64,000 nt of DNA. It comes from Nocardia sp. NBC_00403 (lineage in GTDB: Bacteria > Actinomycetota > Actinomycetes > Mycobacteriales > Mycobacteriaceae). The notes under the pieces are model-generated. The model was not told where the DNA came from. It saw nothing but the letters and a program-made list of their open reading frames with translations, and ran no database searches. Numbering within the stretch: position 1 is the stretch's first letter; every line of letters starts with the position of its first letter. Location of the stretch: the NCBI RefSeq assembly GCF_036046055.1, contig NZ_CP107939.1, positions 1,302,001 through 1,366,000 of the forward strand, read 5' to 3'. Position numbers and translations under genes: made by a program. Below are positions 16,602 to 25,605 of the stretch, one piece after another.

Positions 16602-17753
16602 ATGACCGAGGTGGTGCGGTACAACTACCGACTGCGACCTGGCGTACAGGCGGCGCGGGCCCTGGTCGCGGAGTGGCATCGATGCCGGTTTCTGTGGAAC
16701 GAGGCTGTGCACCAACAAAAGTTGGGTGGCTGTGTCAGCTTCGGCAAACTCGGAAAATTGCTGACCGAAGCGCGTGGCCGGAACGCGTGGTTGCGCGAGG
16801 GGTCGCAGGTTGCCCAGCAGCAAGCCCTCCGCGCTTACGCAAAAGCCCTTGATCATTCGTTCACGGTGAAAGGACGCGGCCGCCCGCGGTTCAAACCACG
16901 TAAGAAGGCGCTGCCGTCGCTGGAATACACCGTGCGTGGGTTCACCATCCGCGATGGCAGGTTGCTGTTGCCGAAAGGGGTGAGTATCCCGGTGGTGTGG
17001 TCGCGGGAGCTGCCTTCGGATCCGACGTCTGTCCGTATCACCCGGGACAGTCTGGGGCATTGGTATGCGTCGTTCGTCGTGCGGCGTGAGATCGAAGCCA
17101 TGGCAGCGGCTGACGGTGGAATCGGTATCGATTGGGGTGTGAGCGTCACGGCCACGACCACCGACACCCGGTTCGATCTGCCCGTTCTGGGGCACCGGAA
17201 ACGGTGCGCCGCGGAACTGGCGAAGGCGCAACGCCGTATGGCCCGCCGGCACAGCGGCAAACGTGGCCCGCAGTCCGGGGGCTACCAGCGGGTAGCCCGC
17301 CAGGTTGTGAAGTTGCATAAGAAGGCGGCGCGGCAAACCCACCATGATTCGCGGGTATGGGCGAAACGTGTCGTCGCCAACCATGCGTTGATCGCAGTAG
17401 AGGACTTCCGGCCGAGGTTTCTGGCGAAGTCCACGATGGCCCGTAAAGCGGCGGACGCAGCGATCGGTGCGGCGAAGCGGGAGTTGGTCGAGCGTGCTGT
17501 GCGGGCTGGCCGGAGGGTGGTGTTGGTTCAGCCCGCTTACACGACGATGACGTGCAGTGCCTGTTTCGCGAGAGCCAAGCGACTGGAGCTGTGCGAGAGA
17601 ACTTTCCGGTGCCTCGACTGCGGCTATACCGCCGGTCGGGATCGGAACGCCGCCAGGGTGGTTCTGGTTGTGGCAGAACGCGGCCACATCAGTGTTGAGG
17701 ATGTGAGACAAGCGGGTCACCTCCTTCGGGTGGGTGGTTCGGTTGCGGTCTGA
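16602..17753 (+). CDS. tnpB: TnpB, RNA-guided nuclease of an IS200/IS605-family element (OrfB)
   Basis: 383 aa, full length. An N-terminal helix-turn-helix region is followed by a RuvC nuclease domain with the complete acidic triad: Asp177 (GIDWG), Glu267 (AVEDF) and Asp347 (GRDRNAA). A zinc ribbon (CSAC and CLDC pairs, about residues 310-333) lies between the last two. No tnpA lies beside it, as in IS1341-type elements. TnpB proteins of this kind are RNA-guided DNA endonucleases that use an omega RNA from the right end of the element. ATG 16602 gives the usual N-terminus (YNYRLRPGVQAARALV). It lies opposite in strand to its neighbours. All catalytic residues are intact, so it may be active. 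Confidence 0.93.
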   Translation: MTEVVRYNYRLRPGVQAARALVAEWHRCRFLWNEAVHQQKLGGCVSFGKLGKLLTEARGRNAWLREGSQVAQQQALRAYAKALDHSFTVKGRGRPRFKPRKKALPSLEYTVRGFTIRDGRLLLPKGVSIPVVWSRELPSDPTSVRITRDSLGHWYASFVVRREIEAMAAADGGIGIDWGVSVTATTTDTRFDLPVLGHRKRCAAELAKAQRRMARRHSGKRGPQSGGYQRVARQVVKLHKKAARQTHHDSRVWAKRVVANHALIAVEDFRPRFLAKSTMARKAADAAIGAAKRELVERAVRAGRRVVLVQPAYTTMTCSACFARAKRLELCERTFRCLDCGYTAGRDRNAARVVLVVAERGHISVEDVRQAGHLLRVGGSVAV

Positions 17754-17764
17754 GCTGGGAATCT

Positions 17765-17780
17765 CCTGCCTTCAGGCAGG
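17765..17780 (+). ncRNA. Right-end hairpin of the TnpB element, probable 3' part of the omega RNA
   Basis: CCTGCC-TTCA-GGCAGG forms a 6-bp stem 12 bp after the tnpB stop, followed by GGAAGCGTTAA. This arrangement is the usual right end of IS605/IS1341 elements, where the omega RNA overlaps the 3' part of tnpB and ends with a guide taken from flanking DNA. The guide would begin near 17791. The exact 5' end of the RNA and the left end of the element cannot be fixed from sequence alone. Confidence 0.6.
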
Positions 17781-17819
17781 GGAAGCGTTAAGGTTCGTTC
17801 TTCCTAGGGTGAAGCGTGA

Positions 17820-18542
17820 TCAGTGCCCGCCGAGGGCATCGATCAGGATGGTGGTCGCCGGCTCGAGCAGCGCCCGGGCGATCTCGGCGGCCTGTTGCGG
17901 CCGGCCCGCCACGATGGTGGCGGCCAGTTCGCGGTATGCCTCGACATTGCCCACCTCGGCGGACATGATCGGAGCCAGCGCGGTGAGCGCGGGTTCGTAG
18001 GCGGCGCTGAGCATGTTGAACATCAGCCGGAACACGATGGAATCGGCCGCGTCGATGACGTGATCCCAGAACTCCATCGCATGCCGCTGCTGGGCGACCG
18101 GATCCTGTTCTGCGGCAAGTGCTGCCACGGTGCGTTCGAGCGCCGCACCGACTGTCGCGGAGTCGGTCTTGCCCAGCCGCGTAGCCGCCAACTCGGCGAC
18201 CTTCGGCCCGTTGTGCAGCCGAGCCTCGAGAATGCTGCGCGCAACCCCCGGATCCAACTCCCCGCCCTGCACGAGCAGTCGAGGCAAAACCTCCAGCCCG
18301 GCCCCCCGTCGATAATCCAGCACAGTCGTCGCATCCCCCTGCCGCACCGCAACCAACCCAGCCGCCGCCAGCCGCTGCAACGCCTCCCGAACCGCAGGCC
18401 GAGAAACCCCCAACGCCTCCGCCAACTGCCGCTCACTAGGCAAAGTTGCCCCCGGCGCCAACTCCCCACTCAACACATCCGCCGCGATCTGCTCGAACAC
18501 ATCGCCGGACACCGACCGCTTGACTACCGGTTGCAACGCCAT
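17820..18542 (-). CDS. FadR/GntR family transcriptional regulator
   Basis: 240 aa. An N-terminal winged helix ([31 protein letters not shown]) at residues about 34-64 is followed by an all-helical FCD ligand domain with an acidic/His metal site typical of FadR-type regulators. ATG 18542 starts the usual N-terminus. A GntR-type operator TGGTCAGACCA lies 36 bp upstream, so it probably regulates itself. It may also regulate the hydroxylase downstream, from which the TnpB element now separates it. Ligand unknown. Confidence 0.9.
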   Translation of the reverse strand: MALQPVVKRSVSGDVFEQIAADVLSGELAPGATLPSERQLAEALGVSRPAVREALQRLAAAGLVAVRQGDATTVLDYRRGAGLEVLPRLLVQGGELDPGVARSILEARLHNGPKVAELAATRLGKTDSATVGAALERTVAALAAEQDPVAQQRHAMEFWDHVIDAADSIVFRLMFNMLSAAYEPALTALAPIMSAEVGNVEAYRELAATIVAGRPQQAAEIARALLEPATTILIDALGGH

Positions 18543-18578
18543 GTCTTAACTGTGCGCCATATCGGCCAGATGGTCAAG

Positions 18579-18589
18579 TGGTCAGACCA
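18579..18589. promoter_or_regulatory. GntR/FadR-type operator
   Basis: TGGTCAGACCA, a palindrome of the TGGT-N3-ACCA type bound by FadR-subfamily regulators, with an overlapping imperfect copy TGGTCAAGTGGTC just before it. It lies directly upstream of the FadR-like gene. Confidence 0.7.
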
Positions 18590-18728
18590 GTTGCCATTCT
18601 CATCCTGGCAGGGATTTCCCACTCGACCCCACTGTCAGTACCGGGCTGCAACTTGACGAAGGCGAACCAGTCCGGCACGCTGCTCTCATTAGAGAGCGAT
18701 GCTCTCAGATATTTGAGGGAGAACGGAC

Positions 18729-19073
18729 ATGCAAGAAGTCTGGAAATGGGCCAACCTCACACTGGCATTCGTGATGGAGTTGGTCGCGCTCGTGGCGCTG
18801 GCGGTGTGGGGCTGGAAGGCCGCCAATGCGATTCCGGTCAAGCTCGTGTTGGCTGTGGGAGCGCCTCTCCTCGCGGCGGTGGCGTGGGGCCTCTTCGCGG
18901 CGCCGAATGCGACACTCGACAACCCGCTGCTCGCGGTCGTCACCAAGGTCGTGGTTTTCGGCAGCGCTGCGGTCGGATTGTGGGCCGTGAGCTACCGAGC
19001 GGCCGCGGTCGTCTTCGTCGCCGTCCTGGTCGCGAACCTGTTGGCGATCAGGCTCGGGCACATCACCCCGTGA
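18729..19073 (+). CDS. YrdB family (DUF2568) four-helix membrane protein
   Basis: 114 aa with four hydrophobic helices. Family features are the N-terminal WANLTLAFVMELVALVALAVWGW and the conserved LFAAPNATLDNPLL loop. Start ATG 18729 is preceded by GGGAGAACGGAC. The function of the family is unknown. It appears to be a single-gene unit, with the palindrome at 19163-19184 downstream. Confidence 0.85.
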   Translation: MQEVWKWANLTLAFVMELVALVALAVWGWKAANAIPVKLVLAVGAPLLAAVAWGLFAAPNATLDNPLLAVVTKVVVFGSAAVGLWAVSYRAAAVVFVAVLVANLLAIRLGHITP

Positions 19074-19162
19074 GCACGCCGCGTGTTGTACGGGTTCAGA
19101 AGATCTTGCGGGGAGGGTGCGGTGACCTGCGCGGAACCCCAGCCCCGTCCGCTCCGCCAGCG

Positions 19163-19184
19163 CGAGCGTCGTCGACGACGCTCG
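19163..19184. terminator. 22-bp perfect palindrome between convergent genes
   Basis: CGAGCGTCGTC followed at once by its reverse complement. It lies in the 275-bp gap between a rightward and a leftward gene, where a bidirectional terminator is expected. The remainder of 19074-19348 shows nothing else. Confidence 0.5.
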
Positions 19185-19348
19185 AATCCGCAAGGTAGAT
19201 CCGAACACCCATGCCGCCGAACTTATTCGGCCAACCCTTTCGGGCCGCCGGTGGGCCGGAGCACGATCCGAAAGGTCCATGCGGAGCGGACGGCTCAATG
19301 CTTCCGTTGCAGTGGTCGAGGTGTCGCCCAGTCTTCAGCCGACGACCG

Positions 19349-19693
19349 CTACTGATCACGCGCTGGACGCGGAATTACGTACGCCCGCGCGAACCAAGTG
19401 CCGATGTGCGCCTCGTGTACATGGCCGGCAATAGCCCTGTCGCCTTGGACTGCCATGGTCGCGTGGACGTGGACTTTGCCGTCACGGATCTCGCCGGATC
19501 CGTGCATCTCGGCCGGTAGCGCATAGGTGCTGACGATGTCCTTCGTCGCGTCATCGGCGGGCATGGTCGAGATGGTGAAACGGTCGACTCCTCCGATCAG
19601 ACTCACGATCGCGGCATCGGTGATTTCCGCCGCCTCCGCTTGTGCAGTAAGGGATTTCATCATTTCGCCATAGTTGACCTCGAACACCAGCAT
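19349..19693 (-). CDS. PCC/DUF296 domain protein
   Basis: 114 aa, the length of a single PPC (plant and prokaryote conserved, DUF296) domain. The family pattern is visible in the C-terminal half: VHVHATMAVQG, then AGHVHEAHIGTWFARAYVI, corresponding to the histidine-bearing strands of the trimeric fold. Bacterial members are suspected metal- or nucleic-acid-binding proteins, without firm function. It stands alone, and the 128 bp to its right hold no gene. Confidence 0.75.
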   Translation of the reverse strand: MLVFEVNYGEMMKSLTAQAEAAEITDAAIVSLIGGVDRFTISTMPADDATKDIVSTYALPAEMHGSGEIRDGKVHVHATMAVQGDRAIAGHVHEAHIGTWFARAYVIPRPARDQ

Positions 19694-19821
19694 GGATTCA
19701 TCTTCCCTGACGAGCGCCGCATAACCGGAACTGCATCCGCGAACTCAGCCGCCGGATCGGACTCGACGCGTGAGGTAGCGGCTGATTGCTGCCGTCGGCT
19801 GGCGGATTGTGTCACGGGGAG

Positions 19822-20484
19822 TCAGCTGGGGTCGGAGCCTCGGATGGCGGACAGCCAGATGGTGCAGGCGGCGGCGACGATAGTGGCGGCGAGGAAGGCC
19901 GTGAAGCCGCCATTGGCGACGTAGACCCACATCAGGGCGATAAACGGGGCGGCGACTGTTGATTGGGCGTCCAGCAGGAGTCGGCGGGTCGGGCGGGTGG
20001 AACTGGTGGCGAGAGTGGGGGCCTCTGGGTCGGGGCGAGAGGGATTGTCGACGAGGCGGCCGGGGGGTTCGGTATCGCGGATGCGGCCGGAGGGGTACAG
20101 GCGGAGGGTGCCGGTGTGGATGGATCGGTCGGTGATCTCGCCGGTGGTTTCGGTGAGGGCCAGTAGGGCTGGGTCGAAATAGACAGGGAGCCAGCGGGGC
20201 CGATCGGTGCCGGTGATTTCGAGCCAGGTTCGGCTGAGGAGGCGGTGGTCTTGGCGGATGCGTTTGATGCCGATGGTGCGGGTGGCGCTTGGGGATCCGT
20301 TGGGTAGCAGGCCGAGGGCTCTGCTCAGCTGGTAGGCCGTGTAGCCGAGGACGCCGAGCGCCACTGTTACCAGGGCGGCGAGCTCGTCCGGGTCGGCGAA
20401 CGGCGCCCAGGCGAGGCAGATCGCCAGGGCGCCGATCGTCACGGTGACCGGGTAGGCCAGGGGGTGGCCCGGTCCGGAACTCAC
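19822..20484 (-). CDS. Membrane protein of unknown function, last gene of the peptide-transport operon
   Basis: 220 aa. Two hydrophobic helices at the N-terminus (about residues 11-50) and two at the C-terminus (about 172-212) flank a soluble middle part with a conserved-looking RTWLEITGTDRPRWLPVYFDP segment. I do not recognise the family. The GTG start at 20484 overlaps the stop of the third binding-protein gene (GTGA), so it is translated with the ABC operon and may act with it at the membrane. Confidence 0.7.
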   Translation of the reverse strand: MSSGPGHPLAYPVTVTIGALAICLAWAPFADPDELAALVTVALGVLGYTAYQLSRALGLLPNGSPSATRTIGIKRIRQDHRLLSRTWLEITGTDRPRWLPVYFDPALLALTETTGEITDRSIHTGTLRLYPSGRIRDTEPPGRLVDNPSRPDPEAPTLATSSTRPTRRLLLDAQSTVAAPFIALMWVYVANGGFTAFLAATIVAAACTIWLSAIRGSDPS

Positions 20485-22148
20485 TTCAGGAAGCCGACTT
20501 TGGTGTAGTCGGGGGAGGCGAGGCCGAAGGCACCGTAGTTGGCCAGGTTTTCGCGGACCGCGTAGGTGCCCGATGCCTGCTGGAGCGGGATCGAATAGCC
20601 CTCGGCGAAGATCATCTGATCACACTGGTTGGCCAGCGCGATCGCCTTGTCGGGGTCGAGCTCGGAGATGGTCTTATCGATGAGCTCGTTGAGTTCCGCC
20701 GAACCGATCCTGGCCTTGTTGCCCTGTAGGTTCTCCGGGTTGTAGGCATAGATCTGGGGCAGCGCGCTGAGCGGGAGAACGCTACCGCTCCAACTGAACT
20801 GGGCGATATCGAAGTTGCCCGGATCGATCACGTCCTTGAAAAGGCCACTGCCGGGCACGGTCTGGATCGTCAGCTTCACGCCGACCGCGGCCAGATTCTG
20901 CTGCACGATCTGCGCGGTCTGCACCCACTGATCCTGCTGGTACATCACATCGCGGATTTCCAGCTTGCGGCCATCCTTCTCACGGACATCGCCGTTGAGC
21001 TTCCAGCCGAGCGCATCGAGCATCCGCGCGGCCTCGGCGGGATCGAACGCAATGGGACCCGCGTTGTCCTGGTAGCCCTTCTGACCTGCCATGAAGACGT
21101 GATTGTTCAGCGGCTTCGGGTCGGTGACGATGCCGTTCTGGGCTGCGGTCACCAGCCCTTGCCGATCGATCGCCTTCGAAATGGCAATGCGCAGTTGCGG
21201 ATCCGAGAGCAGCGCGCCGGACACACCGTTGAAGGTCAAGTGCGACCAGCTCGGCTCCGGTGTCCGGCGGATGACGACATTCTTCGAGTTCTTGGCCGCG
21301 GTCACCAGCTCGATACCGGACATGTACCCGTAGTCGAGCTCGTTGTTCTGGATCGCGGGCAGCATGGCGCTGTGGTCGAGCACGCTGAGGGTGATGGTGT
21401 CGAGCTTGGGGGTGTCGCCCCACCAGGTCGGGTTGCGGTTCAGCGTGATCCGGTTCTGGGCGCGATCGATAGTGGTGATGACGAACGGTCCCGAGCTGAC
21501 CGACAGCGAGTTGAGGTCGAGATTGGTGAACGCATCGGGATTCGCGGTCACGGCCTTCGGATACAGCGGGCTGAACTGGCCCTGCCATTCGGCGTAGGGC
21601 TTGTCGAAGGTGACGATCGCCTGCCGATCGTCGACGCCGCGCTCCACCTTGGCAACCCGTTCGAAACCGCTGGTCGAGGAGACCAGGAACGCATTGTCCT
21701 TGCCGCTCAGCGCCGCCGCCTGCGAGCGCATGTCCTCCCAGGTGAGGGGGCTGCCGTCGGACCAGACGGCCTTCGGGTTGATCGTGTAGGTGACCTGCTG
21801 TGGGGAGGTACTCGTCAGGGTGATGTCGGTGAAGTAGTTGTGGTCGACAGTGAGCTGTCCGGCGGCGTCGCTGACGAACGCGGCAGGCATCGTCGGGCCG
21901 ATCACGGTGGCGCCGTCATCGGTGCCACCGTCCACATGCAGGTAGTTGAAGTTCGACGGGAAGGCACCCAGCGCCAACCGCAGATTGCCGCCGTCGCGCA
22001 GTTCGCTCGGGTCCTTCGGGTTGATGTCGTTCGTACTGCCGATGGTGCTGGTGCCCGCGGTCACGTCGCTGTTGGAGCAACCGGCCACGATCAACCCGAG
22101 GGCGACGACCGGGATGGCGCACCGGGTGCCGAGGGTACGAAGCCGCAT
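20481..22148 (-). CDS. Peptide ABC transporter substrate-binding lipoprotein (family 5), copy 3
   Basis: 555 aa. A lipoprotein signal with lipobox VAGC (LGLIVAGCSNS) is followed by a full SBP family 5 fold, with VTYTINPKAVWSDGSPLTWEDM near residue 120 and the C-terminal bilobal part. It is paralogous to the two genes upstream throughout, including LGTTNDINP-like sequence after the lipobox and the closing DYTKVGFLK. It binds peptide or a related solute outside the membrane and delivers it to the permeases. ATG 22148 is preceded by GAGAGGACCAGCT. Only 11 bp separate it from copy 2. Confidence 0.9.
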   Translation of the reverse strand: MRLRTLGTRCAIPVVALGLIVAGCSNSDVTAGTSTIGSTNDINPKDPSELRDGGNLRLALGAFPSNFNYLHVDGGTDDGATVIGPTMPAAFVSDAAGQLTVDHNYFTDITLTSTSPQQVTYTINPKAVWSDGSPLTWEDMRSQAAALSGKDNAFLVSSTSGFERVAKVERGVDDRQAIVTFDKPYAEWQGQFSPLYPKAVTANPDAFTNLDLNSLSVSSGPFVITTIDRAQNRITLNRNPTWWGDTPKLDTITLSVLDHSAMLPAIQNNELDYGYMSGIELVTAAKNSKNVVIRRTPEPSWSHLTFNGVSGALLSDPQLRIAISKAIDRQGLVTAAQNGIVTDPKPLNNHVFMAGQKGYQDNAGPIAFDPAEAARMLDALGWKLNGDVREKDGRKLEIRDVMYQQDQWVQTAQIVQQNLAAVGVKLTIQTVPGSGLFKDVIDPGNFDIAQFSWSGSVLPLSALPQIYAYNPENLQGNKARIGSAELNELIDKTISELDPDKAIALANQCDQMIFAEGYSIPLQQASGTYAVRENLANYGAFGLASPDYTKVGFLK

Positions 22149-22159
22149 AGCTGGTCCTC

Positions 22160-23839
22160 TCACTTCAGGAATCCGATCTTGGTGTAGTCGTAGGATGCCA
22201 GCCCGGCCGCGCCGTAGTTCGCGAGGTTCGCACGGACCGCGACATTGCCCGGTGATTGCATCAGCGGCAGGGAATGCCCCTCCTCGAACACCTTGCGATC
22301 GATCTGATTTGCCAGTTCGATGGCCTTCTTCGGGTCGAGTTCCGAGATGGTCCGCTCGATCAGGTCGTTGAGTTCCGGCGAACCGATGCGCCCGTAGTTG
22401 CCCTGCAGATCGTTCGGGTTGTAGCCGTAGATCTGGATGAGGCTACCGAGCGGGAAGGGATCACCCACCCAGGTCCACTGCCCGACATCGAAATTGCCCG
22501 GCGCGATGACATCAGTGAAAAAGCCCGTGCCCGACTTGGTTTCGATGGTCAGTTTGACGCCGATCTGGGCGAGGTTCTGCTGGATGATCTGCGCCATCTG
22601 CACCCAGACGTCCTGGTTGTACATGATGTCGCGGATCTCCAGCTTGCGGCCGTCCTTTTCCCGAACCTCGCCGTTGAGCTTCCAGCCGAGTGCGTCCAGT
22701 TCCTTGGCGGCCGCGGCTGGATCGAAACCGAGGCTATTGTCCTGGTAGCCGTCTTGGCCCTGCAGGAAGATGTGATTGTTCAGCGGCTTCGGGTTCTCGA
22801 CGAGGCCGTTCTGGATGGCGCTGGCAATGCCCTGCCGGTCGATGGCCTTCGAGATCGCGACGCGCACGCCCTGATCGGCCAGGATCGATCCGGGCGCCCC
22901 ATTGAACGTCAGGTGCGACCAGCTATTTCCCGGTGCGCGGCGGATCGCGATGCCGTTGGTATTGCGCGCCGTCTTCAACTCGTCCCTGCTGGCGAGGCCG
23001 ACCGCGTCGATTTCGTTGTTCTGTAGCGCGGGCAGCAGTGCCGCACTGTCGAGCACGCTGAAGGTGAAGGTGTCGAGTTTCGGTGTGTCGCCCCACCACT
23101 TGGGGTTACGACCGAGCACGACCCGGCCCTGCGCCCGGTCCACCGACTGGATGATGAACGGACCCGATGACAGCGTGAGGCCGTCGAGCTGGCTCTTGTT
23201 GAAAGCCTCCGGGGTGGCCGTGACGGACTTGGGGTACAGGAACGTATTGCCCGCGAATTGTCCGCGCCAGTCGGCGTAGTGCTTCTTGAAGGTGATGACG
23301 GCCTGCCGGTCGTCGACACCGCGCTCGACCTTCTCGACCCGGTCGAAGCCGGTGTTGTTCGCGATCAGGAACGATTTGTCGGCCCCGCTGAGCGCGTTGG
23401 CCTGGGATTTAATGTCTTCCCACGTGATCGGGGTGCCGTCGGACCAGATGGCCTTCGGGTTGATCGTATAGGTGACCTGCTGTGGCTCGGTGCCGGTCAG
23501 CGCGACATCGGTGAAGTAGTTGGTGTTGACCGAGAGTTCGGCTGCCGCATTGGTTTTGAACGCCCGCGGCATCACCGGGCGCAGCAGCGCGCCGGTGTCG
23601 GCGTCGTTTCCGTCGTTGTGCAGCGCATTCCAGTTCTGTGGCAGTGCGCCGATGGCGAGGCGCAGATTACCGCCGTCGCGCAGTTCGCTGACATCTTTCG
23701 GGTTGATGTCGTTGGTGGTGCCGAGCGCGGCGACGGCGCCTTCGGGCGCGGCCTCCTCATCCGAACTACACCCGGCCGCGATCAAGCCGACCGTGACAAG
23801 GGGGATCGCCAGTCGTGTCGTCCATGAACGAATCCGCAT
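22160..23839 (-). CDS. Peptide ABC transporter substrate-binding lipoprotein (family 5), copy 2
   Basis: 559 aa. Lipobox AAGC at residues 20-23 (LIAAGCSSD) is followed by an Ala/Glu linker and LGTTNDINPKDVSELRDGGN, a segment shared with both neighbours. The body matches SBP family 5 over its whole length and ends YDYTKIGFLK. ATG 23839 is preceded by AAAGGAGCGGACC. The three copies differ most around the regions that line the ligand cleft, which suggests different peptide specificities for one shared pump; this is inference. Confidence 0.9.
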   Translation of the reverse strand: MRIRSWTTRLAIPLVTVGLIAAGCSSDEEAAPEGAVAALGTTNDINPKDVSELRDGGNLRLAIGALPQNWNALHNDGNDADTGALLRPVMPRAFKTNAAAELSVNTNYFTDVALTGTEPQQVTYTINPKAIWSDGTPITWEDIKSQANALSGADKSFLIANNTGFDRVEKVERGVDDRQAVITFKKHYADWRGQFAGNTFLYPKSVTATPEAFNKSQLDGLTLSSGPFIIQSVDRAQGRVVLGRNPKWWGDTPKLDTFTFSVLDSAALLPALQNNEIDAVGLASRDELKTARNTNGIAIRRAPGNSWSHLTFNGAPGSILADQGVRVAISKAIDRQGIASAIQNGLVENPKPLNNHIFLQGQDGYQDNSLGFDPAAAAKELDALGWKLNGEVREKDGRKLEIRDIMYNQDVWVQMAQIIQQNLAQIGVKLTIETKSGTGFFTDVIAPGNFDVGQWTWVGDPFPLGSLIQIYGYNPNDLQGNYGRIGSPELNDLIERTISELDPKKAIELANQIDRKVFEEGHSLPLMQSPGNVAVRANLANYGAAGLASYDYTKIGFLK

Positions 23840-23871
23840 GGTCCGCTCCTTTCCGCAGCGATGCTGCTGGG

Positions 23872-25581
23872 TTACTTCAGGAAGCCGATGGTGGTGTAGT
23901 CGTAGGACGCGAGCCCGGGGGAGCCGATATTGGCCAGCTCGGCACGGACGCCGAAGCTGCCGTCGGATTGGGTCAGCGGCAGGGAATGGCCCTCCTCGAA
24001 CACCTTTCGATCCACCTCGTTGGCCAACTCGATCGCCTTCGTCGGATCGAGTTCCGCGAGGGTGCGATCGATGAGGTCGTTTAGCTCCGGTGAGCCGATG
24101 CGGCCATAGTTGCCCTGGAGGTCGTTCGGGTCGTAGCGGTAGATCTGCCGAATGCTGCCGAGCGGGAACGCGTCACCCTGGAAGATGAACTGGGCGGCGT
24201 CGAAGTCACCGGGCTGGATGACATCGGTGAAATATCCGGCGCCCGGCTTGGTGTCGATGGTCAGCTTGACGCCGATCTGTGCCAGGTTCTGCTGGATGAT
24301 CTGGGCGATCTGCACCCACAGCGGGTCGTTGTACATCACGTCGCGGATGATCAGCTTGCGTCCGTCTTTCTCGCGGACATCACCGTTGAGCTTCCAGCCG
24401 AGCGCGTCCAGTTCCTTGGCGGCCGCAGCCGGATCGAAACCGAGGCTGTTGTCCCGGTAGCCTTCCTGGCCCTGCAGGAAGATGTGGTTGTTCAGCGGTT
24501 TCGGATTCTCGACGAGGCCGTTCTGGGTTGCGGTCGCGATGCCTTGCCGGTCGATGGCCTTGGAGATGGCGACCCGCACCCGCGGATCGGCGAGGATGGA
24601 GCCCGGTGCTCCGTTGAACGTGATGTGCCGCCACCGGTTGCCCGGTGCGCGGCGCAGGGCCAGGCCCTGGGTGTTGCGCACCGTTTTGACCTCGTCGATG
24701 CTGTTGAGCCGGACCAGGTCGATTTCGTTGTTCTGCAACGCCCCCACCCAGGCCGGGTGGTCGAGCACGCTGTAGGTGATGGTGTCGAGCTTCGGTGTCG
24801 CGCCCCACCATTTCGGGTTGCGGCCCAGCACGATTCGGCCCTGCGAGCGATCGGTGGACTGCACCACGAACGGGCCCGCACTCGGTCCCATGGCGTCGAC
24901 GAGACTGTTGTTGAACGAATCCGGGTCTGCGGTCACGGATTTCGGGAACAGTGACGCATTGCCCGCGAACTGGCCGCGCCATTCCGCGTACGGGTGCTTG
25001 AAGGTGAGCACCGCCTGCCGGTCGTCGACACCGCGTTCCACCTTGTCCACGAACTCGAAGCCGTTGGTGATCGCGATCAGGAAGCGTTTATCGGCCCCGC
25101 GCAGCGCGTTGGCCTGGGAGCGGATGTCCTCCCAGGTGATGGGGTTGCCGTCGGACCAGACGGCCTTCGGGTTGATCGTGTAGGTGACCTGCTGGGGGTC
25201 GGTGCTGGTGAGCGCGATATCGGTGAAATAGTCCTTGTTCACCGAAAGCGCTCCCGCCGCATCGGTGCTGAAGGAACGCGGCATCATCGGTCGTTCGACA
25301 TCGGCGATCTCGCCGTCGTTTCCATCGTTGGACAGCGTGTTCCAGTTCGCCGGAAACGTGGTCGTCACCAGGCGCAGGTTGCCGCCCTCGCGAATGTCGT
25401 CGCGGTTGCGCGGGTTGATATCGCTGGTGGTGCCGAGCGCGTCCGACAACCCCTTGCCCGCGTCGGAGTCCTCGGCGCCACAGCCGGTCGCGATCAGGCC
25501 GATCGCGACCGCCGCCGCGGCACATCGCAGTGCGGTCATTCGGGTTGAGCCCATCCCGGCTCGGCTCGATCGGATCCGCAT
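23872..25581 (-). CDS. Peptide ABC transporter substrate-binding lipoprotein (family 5), copy 1
   Basis: 569 aa, the first of three tandem binding-protein genes. The signal peptide is longer than in the other two (lipobox ATGC, Cys about residue 34). LGTTSDINPRNRDDIREGGN replaces the LGTTNDINPKD segment of the paralogues. Full SBP family 5 body, ending YDYTTIGFLK. ATG 25581 is preceded by AAAGGAGAGCGCA. It lies 24 bp after the ATPase gene in the same leftward operon. Confidence 0.9.
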   Translation of the reverse strand: MRIRSSRAGMGSTRMTALRCAAAAVAIGLIATGCGAEDSDAGKGLSDALGTTSDINPRNRDDIREGGNLRLVTTTFPANWNTLSNDGNDGEIADVERPMMPRSFSTDAAGALSVNKDYFTDIALTSTDPQQVTYTINPKAVWSDGNPITWEDIRSQANALRGADKRFLIAITNGFEFVDKVERGVDDRQAVLTFKHPYAEWRGQFAGNASLFPKSVTADPDSFNNSLVDAMGPSAGPFVVQSTDRSQGRIVLGRNPKWWGATPKLDTITYSVLDHPAWVGALQNNEIDLVRLNSIDEVKTVRNTQGLALRRAPGNRWRHITFNGAPGSILADPRVRVAISKAIDRQGIATATQNGLVENPKPLNNHIFLQGQEGYRDNSLGFDPAAAAKELDALGWKLNGDVREKDGRKLIIRDVMYNDPLWVQIAQIIQQNLAQIGVKLTIDTKPGAGYFTDVIQPGDFDAAQFIFQGDAFPLGSIRQIYRYDPNDLQGNYGRIGSPELNDLIDRTLAELDPTKAIELANEVDRKVFEEGHSLPLTQSDGSFGVRAELANIGSPGLASYDYTTIGFLK

Positions 25582-25605
25582 TGCGCTCTCCTTTGCTCCC
25601 GGCCG

